Assembly (NCBI GenBank): GCA_949775045.1
Contig: OX459107.1
Span: 11,745,250-11,809,249 of the forward strand
Direction: 5' to 3'
DNA from: Metridium senile
Lineage: Eukaryota; Cnidaria; Anthozoa; Actiniaria; Metridiidae
DNA: 64,000 nt
Position 1 is the first letter of the stretch; each line of letters starts with the position of its first letter. The position numbers were made by a program, and so were the translations under genes. Shown here piece after piece: positions 31,465 through 44,273 of the stretch. The notes below the pieces were generated by a model that made no database searches, was not told the origin of the DNA, and was given only the letters and a program-made list of their open reading frames with translations.

Positions 31465-34400
31465 TCAAACAGAAAAGTCTAAGCTTCGCACACCATTGGC
31501 AAGGGCCACATACAAAGAAGTTCTATCAAACTGTAGCGAGTACACAGGACTTTGGGAATTACGACCAGCATAGAATGACTAAAACAAAACAATAACTTTA
31601 ATGATTTGGGTACTCTTCCTTTTCTCTACTTTCCCTCCCTTTTTTCTGTTCAAAAAGGAACAGTTGCTCAAACAGTGTTGTATGTACAAATAAATATTAA
31701 TATTATACAATTTATGATAAACTTTAAAAGCAATTCCTGAACGAAGATTTCCATTAGAAAGTGCCCTGTAATTTTTTACTGATTAAGTTGCATCCCCATT
31801 AACGCGGGTTCAAATAAAACAAATCTTTCATATGTTTTAAAAAGGTAATATTTTACATAAGAACCGTAATATCATGTAACTTACCCTCAAACCTTTTCTG
31901 GCACGCTTGTCCCAAATTCGCACCTAAGTTGAAATCAAAGCGTAAGTCAAACATGTAAAAAAGAATCAGTCTTCTTCACACACTTACTAACCTACAACTT
32001 AGAAAAGCGACATAAAAAAGACATAAAAACCCTAGCAGTGACCACCCTCAGTGACTGACTTATACTAACACACACTAAATACTTAAATATATTATTTATA
32101 CTTGATTGTAAAACGTCCAAAAACGGTAAAAATATACATTGTAAAGCATTTGAACATAATCCCTCACATGAGAAAGTTCGCCATATAAATTCCTTATCAT
32201 TACAAAGCTGCCTTTGATCAACAAGGAAGAGGAACAACCATTCAAATATCCCTTCTCCCTTTCTCCCTATTTTTAGAGGTATTTTCTCCCATCTCCATGT
32301 TTTAGACATTTCTACCTTTCCCTTTTTTGTCCAATGCTTTTTCCCATCTCCCTGTCTATTTAGAGGTCTTTTCCTCCTCCTTGATCCGTTCCCCCTCCAC
32401 TACTTACCACTCCATATCTACACGTGCCACTGACAACCATCCATTGGGAGTCTGAATCAATGCAGTACACAGTAGAATCATGGGGGTCCTCCCACTTTAA
32501 CACACATGCACATCTACAACAAAAAAATTAAAATGAGATGAATGAATTTCAATGGGATTATGGTTCGTTTAAAACTTTGGTCTTTGCTATTTCCAATTAG
32601 CTTTTGGATTCTTTTGTTATTATAAACTTTATGAATAATTAATGAGAATTTTACAAAAGAAATCACGTCCATGACGAGTTCTGTCAATCATACTGATTTG
32701 CATAAGTTTCAACTTGAATTTTTTCGGCCAGATTTACTTATATTCTTATCAGAGGGCCATTCTGTAAACTACTGGGTAACCGATAATAATGTATCTACAT
32801 ATTTTTTGTACTGTATTCCATATAGTTGTAAAGCAATACTCAGGGCAGGATCCAGAAATTTGTCAAGGGTGTGTCCTAATTGCAAATGAAGAACTCTTAA
32901 GGTGTTAGGGGGTGTCCGTTCCCTAAATGTCTTAAATAAAAGGGGTAATTGCGGTGCTAGGGGGTGTCCAGTGCCTGAAGGGACACCCCCTAGACCCGCC
33001 CCTGATATTTAATAATAATAATAATAATAATATTTACATGGAACAGCTCAGCAAGCGTGGGAGGGTGGTCATTACCTTGAGCTGATTCGAGTATCCCAGT
33101 ATCTGATGTAAGTATCATAACCACATGAGAGAAAAGTGAAGGGGGATTCCCACAACACTGACAGTACTCCTGCACCAAACCGATGGCATTCAGGATCAAG
33201 ATTTCTCACTAGGGCACCACTGAAAAAAGAATTGTATCTGTTGTTATATTTAGGTATTGTTTCTCTTTTTTAATATAAATTATGCTGGAATCAATATTCC
33301 ATTGAGCACAAGATGGCAGCAATCAAAGAAAAGATGGGTCGGTTATCTAACTAGAGTGTAGAGCAGAGGATCCAGAAATTTGTCAGGGCGGTGTCCCAAT
33401 TGCAAATTAAGGGCTCAAGGTGTTAGGGAGTGTTGCCTTTGCAAACACCAAGGCAGGATCTAGGGCAGGTGTCTGGTGGCACTAGTGAACCCCCGCCCCT
33501 AGATCTGCCCTTGGTGTTTGCAAAAAAAGATTAACTGACTAAGATTATACGTTTCAGGTTGAATAATACATGTCTAGAAATAACAATGGCCGTGGAATCA
33601 ACCACTAATATTTTACTGAAACACCTGGTCAGTATAAATAGCCAAAACAAGACAATGATGATGACTAGTCCCTTTCACAGTTCCTTGCGCCATCTTGAAT
33701 GGTAGCCAGGCCTTTGCAATGAAGTGAGATGAAGTTGAGACACATGAATAGTTATCCTGTAAGGTGTTAAAAGGTCTCTATCATTGCAAGCTCAACGTTT
33801 GATGCAAAGGCCTGGCTACCTTTTAAGATGGTGCAGGGAACTGTGAAGGGGACTACTGTCAATGACAATTATTATAGCAAACCAAAAATATCATTTATAA
33901 TTACAACAATACTGATGTTAACAGTTATACTTTACTTTGCTAAGCTCCATAACTGTAAAGCAGGAATAGTCTTAGAGTATCCAGCTGAACCACTTAACAC
34001 AGTGCTGTTAATGACAATGATGACAACACTATCAATTACTTGAAAGAAAAACATGGTATGAATAAAACAAAATAATATAAAATAAATAATATAAAATAAA
34101 TAATATAAAATAAAATAATATAAAATAAATAATATAAAATAAATAATAAAAAATAAAAATGATGGTAACACTATGAATTACTTGAAAGAAAAACATGGTA
34201 TGAGAAATCCATTAGAAAATGCTACTTATATACACTAGTGCATATCATTCCAACTTGCAGTCTATCGCAAATCCTGCAATCTCATTGGCTATGTTACTGT
34301 GGTCTATTTTGTTATTACCCATGGTTGAGAAAAGTGCAGGATAGATAAGAAAAACCATGGTGAGATTTGTCACAATTTACATATTTTAAGTTTGACCTAC

Positions 34401-37400
34401 AAGTTGATGCATACTAAAACAATGTGACTCTTTGCACTCATGGGCTACATAAATTATATAGCTCACTTGGGTTGTTTTCATCTTCAGGCCAGTGGTCTGT
34501 TGATGTTTTCTTTAGGGTTTTTTAATGTCTTAAATATATATCAACTATATTTCTCATTTCTTATTAGTTTAACATTCATAGTAATTTCCAGTGATTGTAA
34601 ATTAATTATTTTTAATAATTTGCCTGAAAAGCCTATATGGGAATCCAATAAAATGTATATATAATATCTATGTATATGTTGTGGTTCAGGTTCAATACCA
34701 CGGCTGGGAATAGAACCAGGATCTCTTGCTTCTAAGTCCAGAGACTACCCCACTATACCACGACGACTTCAGTTGAAAATTCTGCATTAGACTTTTATTC
34801 ATAAACTCCCAATAATGGCATCAATTAAACCTAACCCTATCCTATTAAATACAAAACCTAGTACTGCATGATTTGTACTAGTACAAAATAACTTGTACCA
34901 GTACAAAAGATATTGTACTGGTTCAAAATAAATTGAACTAGTTCAAAATAATATTGAGCCTGAATCACAACATATGTATGTATGTATTTTGTGATACCAT
35001 AAATTTCTAATAATAATTATTGTTTCATTTTTAGGCTTTTTCTTTAACTTTTATTATCCATATACATAATTTTAAAGTTGTGGATGCAATATTGTATGTA
35101 TAGAAACAGCTTGAGGATACTTCAATTTCTGAAAATCTTTAAAATACTTTTTTGGAATTGGATTGATTTTTTGGAATTTTTTGACATTTTGACATTTTGA
35201 AAAATACCTCATGGGACCTTGTGCAAATTGCCACCATATATATATATATATTGCATTTATTCTATTTTGAAGGTAAAGGGGAACCTTAAAGTAAAACAGT
35301 AACATTTCTACACATACCTTGTGACAGGGTTCATCTTTACACACCAAATATGGTCTTGTACATCTATAGTGTGAAGACTTTCCTTGGAATGCTGTGACCA
35401 CACCTGAAATAGAGTTAATTATTATAATCAATTACCCTGTTAGCACTTATAAAACTCATTAATAATTCATGAGAAATTGACAAAAGAGATCATAGCTGTG
35501 AAGGAGGTTGTACACTTATTAGATACAAAATCTTCCTGATTTGCATATTAGTTTTAACTTAAATTTTCTCAGCCATTCTATATCTTGACAATTTTAGTGA
35601 ATTATGAAAGTAAATCTGGTAGAGAAAATACAAGTTGAAACTTATGCAAATCAGGACGAAATCTGTATGAGATTTACAGAACTGGTCACGGACGTGGTTT
35701 CTTTTGTTAATTCTCATTAATTATTCATAAATTTTATAAATAACTAAACAAAGTTTGTGTCTGATCTGTGTGAGATATACAATTGTAGATGTACAATTGC
35801 TTATCTTCAACTCACTGTTGTTTATCTCATACAGGTTGGCTGCTTTATATTGTATAATTACTTCCAAAAATATACCTATTATACGCCTAGTTAACTCACT
35901 ATTTTCCATTTACAAAAATATTGCTTGCTTCTAAAGAACATACGGGGGAGAGTATCGCGGGCGCACGAAACCCCAACGGCTGAAATCTGAGCCTAAAGAA
36001 CATGCTGCCCTAGTTTAAGGGTTCCTCTTTGTTTAAGACTGTGCTCATGCAGCTAGCTCATCCTAAGGATCAAAAGCCTTTTTTAAAAAAGCTTGCACCC
36101 AATTAATTTATACATACATATACATGTTATACTTACTTTAACTGTCTTGTCCCTTCCACCTGACACCATGATATCACCATATCCATCAACACCATGTACA
36201 CTAGCTGTATGTCCAGTATATATACCTTGACAATAACCTTTGGCCAAACACCAGGTACGGATACTATTATCCTCGCCACAGCTAATTAACTGGTCACCAC
36301 GACAAACAAAGTGGTTTACATCACACTCATGCCCTTTGAATATTATTTGTTGTTGCCATAGAGATATTGAACCAGTTTTCTTGATATTGTAATATAACAT
36401 GATTTCTGAGCCTTGTGTAACCAGTAACTCTCTTGATCTTGTTAGACACATGCATGGCATAAAACTGTGAACAGAAACAGCTCATAAGCTCATTTCCTGT
36501 TTTAGGGTGAGGACATACGTTTATTTAGCATATATTATGTATGTTTAGGGGTAAACCATTTGACTTTTAAAGTCTTTCAACAAAAAATATTCGCCAAAAC
36601 CCCCCCACCCCCCTCAAAGGTCAAATGGTTCGCCCCTTACTTTAATACTATAATAGCTAGGCCTTTTGCAGCTAGAGGCCATGTGACCCCAACTGCCTTA
36701 AATCCACCAGCTGTGCCAAAATGATGTCCAGAAATGAAAAGAGCATGTCATCATTAGCAAAAATTTGAAATTTTAGCTCTTGAATCTAAATTCATAAAAA
36801 TGGCAAAGAACATAAAATGGGATATTTTGTATGGGAAAGTAGCACTGATACAAATCCTTAAAAAATATCCCATTTTATGTTCCTTGCTATTTTCTAGGTA
36901 CTATTTAGAATCAAAAGCTGAAATTTGGACTTTGTGCACATATGGACATACCCTTTACATTTCTGGGCATCATTTTGGCACAGCTGAGGGATTTAAAGTA
37001 TGATTATTAATAATAAGACCTAAAGCTCATTTGGGCTTAGCCCACAAACTTTTAGGTCAAGTGGGCTTTATCAAAATTATTATTAATTATTAAGATTTCA
37101 AAATAATGTCCAATTGTGATTTGGGTGCCATTGTTTTTGTTTTCAAATTACGACAGATCAACCATGGGATATCACTAATAGATCACAGTAGTGTAGCCAA
37201 TGCAGGATTTGTGAAAGACCACAAGCTGGTGGATACTAAATTATGTTGAACATTTTCCCTTATTTGTGACACCCATACCCACAATACAAAAATTCATGAT
37301 AAATGTTATTATCTTAAACTGCCAATACAAGTTGATTGCCTTACTTGGTTTTAAATTTAAGCATACATCTATCTCTACAGCATCCTTTCACCCAGTTAAA

Positions 37401-40084
37401 TGACACATGACAAAGTGTTTTCCAGCTTGCATTACTCCTAAAAGATCAATGAATACCAAAGGTTATTATTAATTGCTTAATCTTTCTGTATATTTTGTAG
37501 ATATACATTATATACAAAAACAGTGAATGCATCAGTCTCCATCCTAAGAGCATCAATAGGGACAGCAGAATCAATATCCCTGATGCATGAATGGAGACAA
37601 ACCACAAGCACTCTGCCAGTCTTATCAAACACACAATGCTCCTAAAAGGAATCCCACAACAAGTATAAAACCTAAACTTCACTCTAATTCCTATATAAGG
37701 TGGACGTAAAATATCCTGTTGTGCTCTTCGAAAAGAGCAGGGAATTGTCTACCAGCACAACAGTCAGGTCTCAGCATACTACTGTTGTGGCATACTACTG
37801 TTGTGGTGTCCCTGCCTTCATATGAAGGAAAAAGCTAATAAAATATTTAAATATTTATACTCATTCTAGGCTACCCATCGGCTGTGAAGGACTAGCACTT
37901 GCAGTCAAAATTTCATGGTCCAAACCTTTGACATTTGAGACAAACAACAACATTCTACATATCCCATATTCATGATAGATAACCATTATGTTTCAAGGTA
38001 AATTCTGCGATATCAAATCATTGCTTGGCTTATTATGAGCAGTCATTCATTAACCAAGCAATCAGATGTTTGGGTAACTATAGGTATAGGCCTATCACAA
38101 ACATCTTTGTCTGGTTCAAGCTGCACTCAATTTTAACACTCTAAGGTTGCAAAGGATGTCAATATTTTGTCTCTTGTTTACAGGTTCTTAAAATGATTTT
38201 TTCCTTGAAGGTACCTATGAGCTATATTACATGTATCATGTTTAGCTGTTGTAGTGGTCAGTGGAGGCGGAAGTTGAAAATCATTGGGGGAGGGGGGGGG
38301 GGGGGGCACTACAATTTAGGCAAAAATGGACGTTACATTTGAAGGCTTTTTTTAACTTCAATTCCATATAAAATTGAAAAGGCATGAATTGGCTAACTGT
38401 CCTTTTGATAAGATACTTTAGGTTGAGCCTTATTGGTAAGTGGATAAAGCATTGCTCTACCTCAAATCTATATGAAAACATGAATTATTAAGTAATTTAG
38501 ATTATATTTATGTTGTATATTGTTATTTTGACATCTTATCCTTTTTGCTCCGGTTACACTGAAAAACTAGTGTCATGGACATTTCAGGTCCTGTCATGGA
38601 CGTTACATTGTATGAAATATTCACCTATTTTAACCTCTTTAATACCCTATCCTTCTGCAATCTACTCATATCACACTTGAAATGGTTGCTTTTGCCTGGA
38701 ATTTTGCAGTTTTGACTGAGGGGGGAGGGGTGAGGAAGAGCAAATTAGGATTTTTACTGAAAACTAAAAAATCAGTTGAAAACAGCCATGCTATAGCTAA
38801 TAAGGCTTTTTAGGGTAAATTATGGATAATAGTTAAGTAAGAACAATCCAAGGTGCCAGATATACCTTAAATACTTCTGAAATATGCCAAAGACTCGTTG
38901 GGGACCCCCCTTAAAGTTAACAAAGTGCTGATTTCTACTTGAGTTATATATTTTCCAATCACTCAACTATTACTCTATTCAAATATGGTATAGTTGGCCT
39001 CAGATTATTTGTTTTCATTTTGATGAATTTTTGCTCTCTCATATGGAATTTTAATTCATTTTAATTAAAACCACAATGAAAATACCAAAATCCTTTGTAG
39101 CCTTACTAAGAGTGTTGACTGTGGTTTTGGATTGGACAACTTTTTTTGAAATATGTGGGCCTAGTGATGTTTTGGTAGATTTATATACATATTTCAAAAA
39201 TCGCTGTCACTGCCGAAGCTAAAGTCCACACTTTGAAGCCTGCAAAGGATGTTGGTAATATGAACTGAATGTGTGATTTATTATGCGCTTTTAAAATAAA
39301 TATTTGTTTCATCATCTATCTGACTGCAAAACTTGTTATGTTCATATACAACAAACACTTAAAACCAAAATATGCTATGAATAAATCGATAACAAGAGTA
39401 GAAATACCAATATCCTTTGCTGGCTAAACAGCTAGAGTGTGGACTCGTAGCTTTGATTGTGACTACAATTTTTAAAATAGGTGTAAATGTAAATGTAAAT
39501 ATATACAATATTAGTGGCCGATCTGTATTGGATATACTATTATGCAAGTCAAGTACTCGCCGTTATATATCTCATACAGATTGGACGCGAATATTGTATA
39601 GTATTACTTATAAAAGTCCAACGTTAGTTCTTTCATATTTTACTATAATTGTCAAGATAAAAATAAATCTGGTCTAGAAAATTCAACTTCAAACTTATGC
39701 AAATCAGGACGATTTTGTATCTAAAAAACAACCTTAGTCACGGACGTGATTTCTTTAAATATTCATGAATTTTATAAACGTACGTGCTTGTGCAGCACAC
39801 ATCACACAGACACCAGACATCTATGACGACATATAATATACACCGTATATGTATGGTGCATAATTGGTTAAAAGTACGTACTTGTTATCCGACTTCCTCA
39901 CATTGAGGCACCTTTTACTAATTCTTCGCCATACAACATCATGACTTGCTACTCGGTTGAGATTTCGGTTCACACAGGAAAGAGAAAGTAATGTCTTTAC
40001 ATTGCAGAAGGATAAAATGGCGAACAGTACATCGTCAGGAAGAACGTCCAGTTTCAGTTCGTTGACCTCCTTTTTGTAAGACAT
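31465..40084 (-). CDS. FBXW4: F-box/WD40 protein FBXW4, complete in 9 exons
   Basis: FBXW4 (dactylin) is a substrate-recognition subunit of SCF (SKP1-CUL1-F-box) ubiquitin ligases: the F-box binds SKP1 and the WD40 propeller binds targets. Minus-strand exons: 40084-39882, 37437-37345, 36464-36137, 35403-35318, 34004-33936, 33219-33076, 32513-32408, 31923-31885, 31578-31465 (TGA). All borders are GT-AG, phases agree, and the total is 1182 nt, 393 aa, near the vertebrate length of about 412. F-box at residues 15-60: LPDDVLFAILSF, then DVVWRRISKRCLN. WD40 repeats run from about residue 115: GHECDVNHF, SGGRDKTVKVW, SCGYDTYIRYWDTR, WEDPHDSTVYC, YGVVRIWDKR, each lining up with human FBXW4. The C-terminus SPVYSLQFDRTSLYVALANG... 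ends LDFSV. An in-frame GTG 45 nt upstream is not needed; the ATG at 40084 is the first good start. It is divergent from RGS12. Confidence 0.95.
32620..32745 (+). repeat. IR-K repeat end
   Basis: AATTAATGAGAATTTTACAAAAG followed by CTGATTTGCATAAGTTTCAA marks one arm of the IR-K family; related arms are at 35449-35744, 39655-39782 and 49362-49495, with a weak trace near 3459-3520. Confidence 0.7.
32841..33007. repeat. Dispersed repeat with GGATCCAGAAATTTGTC
   Basis: Begins GGGCAGGATCCAGAAATTTG and ends with CCCCCTAGACCCGCCCCTG. A related copy is at 33361-33523. It contains several AGGGGGTGTCC strings and no ORF. Confidence 0.6.
33361..33523. repeat. Second GGATCCAGAAATTTGTC repeat with internal hairpin
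   Basis: Shares GGATCCAGAAATTTGTCA with 32841-33007. Its inner part (33430-33523) is a hairpin: TTGCAAACACCAAGGCAG faces CTGCCCTTGGTGTTTGCAA. Confidence 0.65.
33667..33855. mobile_element. IR-H element, copy 4
   Basis: The ends AGTCCCTTTCACAGTTCC and GGAACTGTGAAGGGGACT are inverted, and GCAATGAAGTGAGATG is the degraded form of the GCGAGACGAAC block. It is in FBXW4 intron 5. Confidence 0.82.
34062..34157. repeat. AT-rich tandem repeat AAATAATATA
   Basis: Repeats of AATAATATAAAATA in FBXW4 intron 4, about 60 bp upstream (gene sense) of the exon at 34004-33936. It creates a spurious hydrophobic ORF. Confidence 0.85.
34676..34976. mobile_element. Inverted-ended element with tRNA-like core, copy 2
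   Basis: Reverse-orientation relative of 3636-4268: TGGTTCAGGTTCAATA at the left, CTGAATCACAAC at the right, the tRNA-like segment at 34697-34762 (minus), and CAGTACAAAA/GTACTAGTAC palindromes. It lacks about half of copy 1. Confidence 0.7.
35449..35744. mobile_element. IR-K element, full copy
   Basis: Two opposed arms: CTCATTAATAATTCATGAGAA and ATTCTCATTAATTATTCAT, each followed inward by ACAAAAGAGATCA / GGTTTCTTTTGT and by a TTTGCAT block. It is about 296 bp in FBXW4 intron 3. Confidence 0.75.
36702..36998. mobile_element. Long hairpin element in FBXW4 intron 2
   Basis: Arms of about 140 bp: CAGCTGTGCCAAAATGATGT on the left and CATCATTTTGGCACAGCTG on the right, continuing through ACATAAAATGGGATATTTT and its inverse around a short loop. 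It is a single copy here. Confidence 0.85.
39655..39782 (-). repeat. IR-K repeat end
   Basis: CTTATGCAAATCAGGACGA, then GTCACGGACGTGATTTCTT and ATTCATGAATTTTATAAA, matches the right half of 35449-35744. Confidence 0.7.
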
Positions 40085-41308
40085 GGAATGCAAATAGAGG
40101 AGATCTACAATGCACGTTTTGATTGACACACTGCTTGATGTATTTCATACTAGCTTAGACAGGAATATAATAATTTAGAAGGGACAGATCTCGATGTAAA
40201 CAGAGAATTGTTGAAGAAAACCTAAATAGTGGTACCCAGCTTTCGGACCGCGTGGTCACGTGGTAATTTACCATGTATTTTATTTTATGATCAATATTTT
40301 TGCAAATTTTTACACTTAATAACTGTTAACTGATCAATTATTTGCGTTTTGATAAAGATTTATTATCTAATTAGTGTTATACACGTTCTTTTTTTCTCCC
40401 ATTGCGAAAATATCACAAATGCACGCAAAATGAAATTAGTCACGCATTTTTGATTAAAATCAGTTAGTGCTACTGAGCTATCAAACAATTCACTTATTTG
40501 TTCTTTGTCTTTCAGTTGATTTTGTGTTTGTCCTTTCAAAGCGACCTGAAAATTTAAACATAAAGATAGCTGATTTGAAACATCTAGATAAGGATCGATC
40601 CGTGGTGCCTTTGTTCCCGGCTTTGTTTTAGGCCAAAATGCATCAGTCATAAAATGTACATTTTGCTCGCTTCCGCAAAGCAATCATATAATTAGCCCGG
40701 AAAAGAAAGTGGGCTTTTCTTTTAATTAAGAGTCGTCAATTTTTGATAGTTTCGCAGATATGATGCTTTCAGGGCATTTCGCGCGAAATTTTCGTGAAAT
40801 TTTCTATTTCCGCTAATTTACATTTACAAGGTTACAAGAGGCCGAGTGCTCTAGACCAATCACATTTCGAATTTTGAGCCACGTGGTTTTGACGTTCGTT
40901 GGATTCCTGAGGCATAACAAGGTCAGTTGACAATAAACCGACCAGTTATTTCAAACTATCGTTGTAGCGGTAAATGCTTTGTTTTTATTGTTTTCGAATC
41001 AATTGCTAATTTGGATACCAACTAACTACAATTTCTCAAAGATATCAGATTTGAGGTGATTTTGGAAGGCAATTATAGTTCACAGGAAAAAATACACATT
41101 GAAATCTGGTAGAGGAGAAGATTCGACGAAGGGTGCCATGCATGGTTGGTCTATTTTGAAGAGATTTGATTGTCATGTATATTATGGCCTTTAAGGAGCG
41201 CCTTACATCTTGTTATATCTTCCAAGAAAATCATCTAAAGGATACAATAGTGATTTGGTAGTGTGCAATTGTCGTTATTATTCCGAAGGACATGCAAGCG
41301 TTCATATC
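40085..41308. promoter_or_regulatory. Shared FBXW4/RGS12 promoter region with palindromic E2F site
   Basis: 1.2 kb between divergent start codons. It contains a perfect palindrome TTTCGCGCGAAA (40777-40788), an E2F-type site, a CCAAT at 40856-40860 and an E-box CACGTG at 40880-40885. A 95-codon ORF on the minus strand (40650-40363) lies here, but I do not recognise it. No TATA box is evident. Confidence 0.5.
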
Positions 41309-44235
41309 ATGCAGTCAGTTATTGTTAAATCAGTTGATTTGAGCCGTGGACCCGGTGGCTTTGGCTTCACTCTTTCAAGCCAAGGACCTTGTGTACTGAG
41401 TTGTATTTTAGCTAGTTCTCCTGCTCACAAGGCGGGTCTACGACCTGGAGACCAAATACTTTACGTAAATGGAAGTTCGGTTGAGAAATCTCCGCATGAG
41501 CAAGTCGTCAAGTTGATTGCTCGTTCACCCAACGGTATCGTGAATCTTGGTGTAAGGAACCGTGCTGAGGTGACCGCAACAAAACCAGAAAGTCATGATC
41601 TTATTGAAAAAGAGACTGTTGTCAATGAGAATATTCTTAATAGTGTAGATAAAGTAGTAGAGGAGCTGAAATCAGGACAACTTACACTTCACAAGCAGAC
41701 ACCAGTGCGCCATGACGCTCATAATGACCAAATTATCAATGAAGATGAAATCGTGAGCGATGAAGAACTTAAAGCATCCTTCACAGAAACCATACGGTCC
41801 GAAAGTTCTTCTGATAGCGTATTTATAAACCAAAATCATATCATCGGTCATCGACGGGCTAGTGAAGGCGATTGTCTTCCTTCATACAACTCAAACCGAT
41901 TACGCTACTCTCCTGTCCTTATAGAAAACGACAATAACAATGACGATAAAACTCTTTGTGAGCCCGACTTGACTGCGATAGTTGGCTATTTAGGGTCTAT
42001 CGAGCTTCCAGGGAATTCTAGTCAACAGACTGCGAGTCTAAATGCCATTCGTAGCTGCGTTCGACGTCTTCGCGCGCAGCAGAAGGTTCATGTTGTACTA
42101 CTGTTGGAGGTTTCAACCCTTGGGATTCGATTGATTGATGATAATGGCAAAACTATTGTTACCTATCCTATGCAATCTCTTGCTCTTACAGGCGTTTGTG
42201 CAGATGATAAAAAAGTGTTTGGTGTTGTAACAAAAAAAGAGAATGAATCGCCCCGACCCAACAGCTGGCATACTAATGATGAAATGGATATATCTGTCAG
42301 CAGAACTGTTGCTTGTTCGTGCCATGTTTTTACTGTAGACCCTGAGATATGTTCCCATGAAAATCACTCCTCAATAGCACAAAGATTTCATATTGAATGC
42401 AACACAGTAAATGGAAAATGCAAACAATTTTTGGATTCCTCATCTCCCATTTTGCATGCAATTGATAACCTTTTTATTAGAAATGAAGATTCCCATTTAT
42501 CTGATGAGAAGTATTTTCATTCCCATTCATCTAAGCAGTCTACAAGCTTTGACAATGAAAATGCTCATTCACATAGTCAGAATATAAGGAACCAGGGCAG
42601 TAGACTTGAAGATCAAGAACTTGTGAATGAATGTGTAATGGAAACACCAAAACACAGAATACATGTTAGGGTTACAGACTGCCCTGAAACAAGCGAACCT
42701 ATTAGTTCATGGCCATCTGTTGAAGAAGAGCCATTTCGACACAGACTTGTACAAATTGAACGTGTGCATTCATTGTCATCTAAGAAAGGTAAAAATACCC
42801 AAGAAACATCCCTCATTCCTAGAAATAATGGGATCAGTCTAACAGATAACAACTGTGAGAAAAAAGAAAACGATATTATAGTGAGTTTCAAGGAAAAAGA
42901 TGAGTCAGTAAAAATTGGCCAGACTGCAGAGTGTGCATCTGATACTAATGGAGGCTCTCCAGATTCCCAGATGTCAGCTGACCGCAAGCCAGAGGACAGT
43001 TTTGGTTCCAGGATATCCAATTCACAGTTCTTTGGTAATCCCAAAATGCGCTTGAGTTATTCTGCAGAGGTAAGTCAAGTTTTATGGAAAGCAATTTTAA
43101 ATATATGTTTTTATTTTATATGTATCATTTATTTTTCTAATTTTCATTTCTTACAAGTGGTATTTTCTTTTAGGGGCCTGAAATATTATTTATGTAGTCC
43201 AAGTTGTTATACATCCTCTCAAAACAGTGGTTTCCTGTGAATAAAATTGTTACAAATTAAAGTTCAATATTTGGTTATTGTGTCCACTGTTGAAGGCAAG
43301 CTGAATATGGTTTGAATTGAAAGCATTTTGATACCATTGTTTGCTAGAAATGCATTGTATTTCTTATTTTATCAATGATCTCAAATTTTCCTCATTGAAA
43401 TAAAGTATTGTTATTTTTTTGATATAATAGGTATAGTCATTGTATACCAAGAAATTTGTATCTTCTTTTTGAAAAGAAAAATTGTAAATACAATAAACCA
43501 CTGCTATTAGCAGCCTCATGAATTAAAAAAAGACTCAAATGTACATTAATCAATGCTATTGGATGGAGAAAGCTTTTAGGTTTTCACTAATCAAAAATGT
43601 TTCACTAATTGAAAATCTAAATAGAGGAAAGAAAATTGTGATTATAAATTGGTTTCAATAAATAGGAACATTATTTCAGCTGTATGATTTTGACAAACCA
43701 TTGTATAAAATATGTAGTTCTTCTGACAGCTTTTTTGACATTGACAGACATTGACCTGTATTAGTGATGCTGAGACCACCATGTGCTTTGACCACAAATA
43801 AATGCTTTCTTTTCAAATTGTGGTTTTATTTTATAGAGAAACTTCTTTGTCAACCAGCAAAGCCAGTTTTGTTGACAGCACATCACATAATATTATATTT
43901 CTTGAACTGTTCATAAACTCTAAGCCAAGTCAGTGCTGATATGTGTACGTGAGCCTAGGAATAGCCATATCAATTTACTTGCCAATTATGATTGCAGTCC
44001 TTTTACAAAACAAAAGATTAATGGCTACTTGTTAGAAGCAAAGTTATTAACTAAGTAGCCATTAACTTTGTTGGAGGCTAAAAAAATGAAAACCTTTTTT
44101 TTCGTCAATGGAAAACATTTTTTGTTAAAAGATTTATGTGAAAGTAAAAATACTTGCTTTGTTTCAATAAAGAACACAAATATTTAATGAGATGTCAAAT
44201 TGTTGGCCATTAAAATAGTAACCGTTATAATATAA

Positions 44236-44273
<38 letters not shown>

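Noticed and set aside
33932..34171. Hydrophobic 79-residue ORF as a membrane protein
   Set aside because: Its N-terminal half is an AT-rich tandem repeat; only the C-terminal 23 codons are real, as FBXW4 exon 5.
40085..40129. 15-residue N-terminal extension of FBXW4
   Set aside because: It depends on a GTG start; the ATG at 40084 is in frame and sits just before the F-box.
41210..41308. N-terminal extension of RGS12
   Set aside because: It begins with TTG; the first ATG in frame (41309) starts directly at the PDZ domain.
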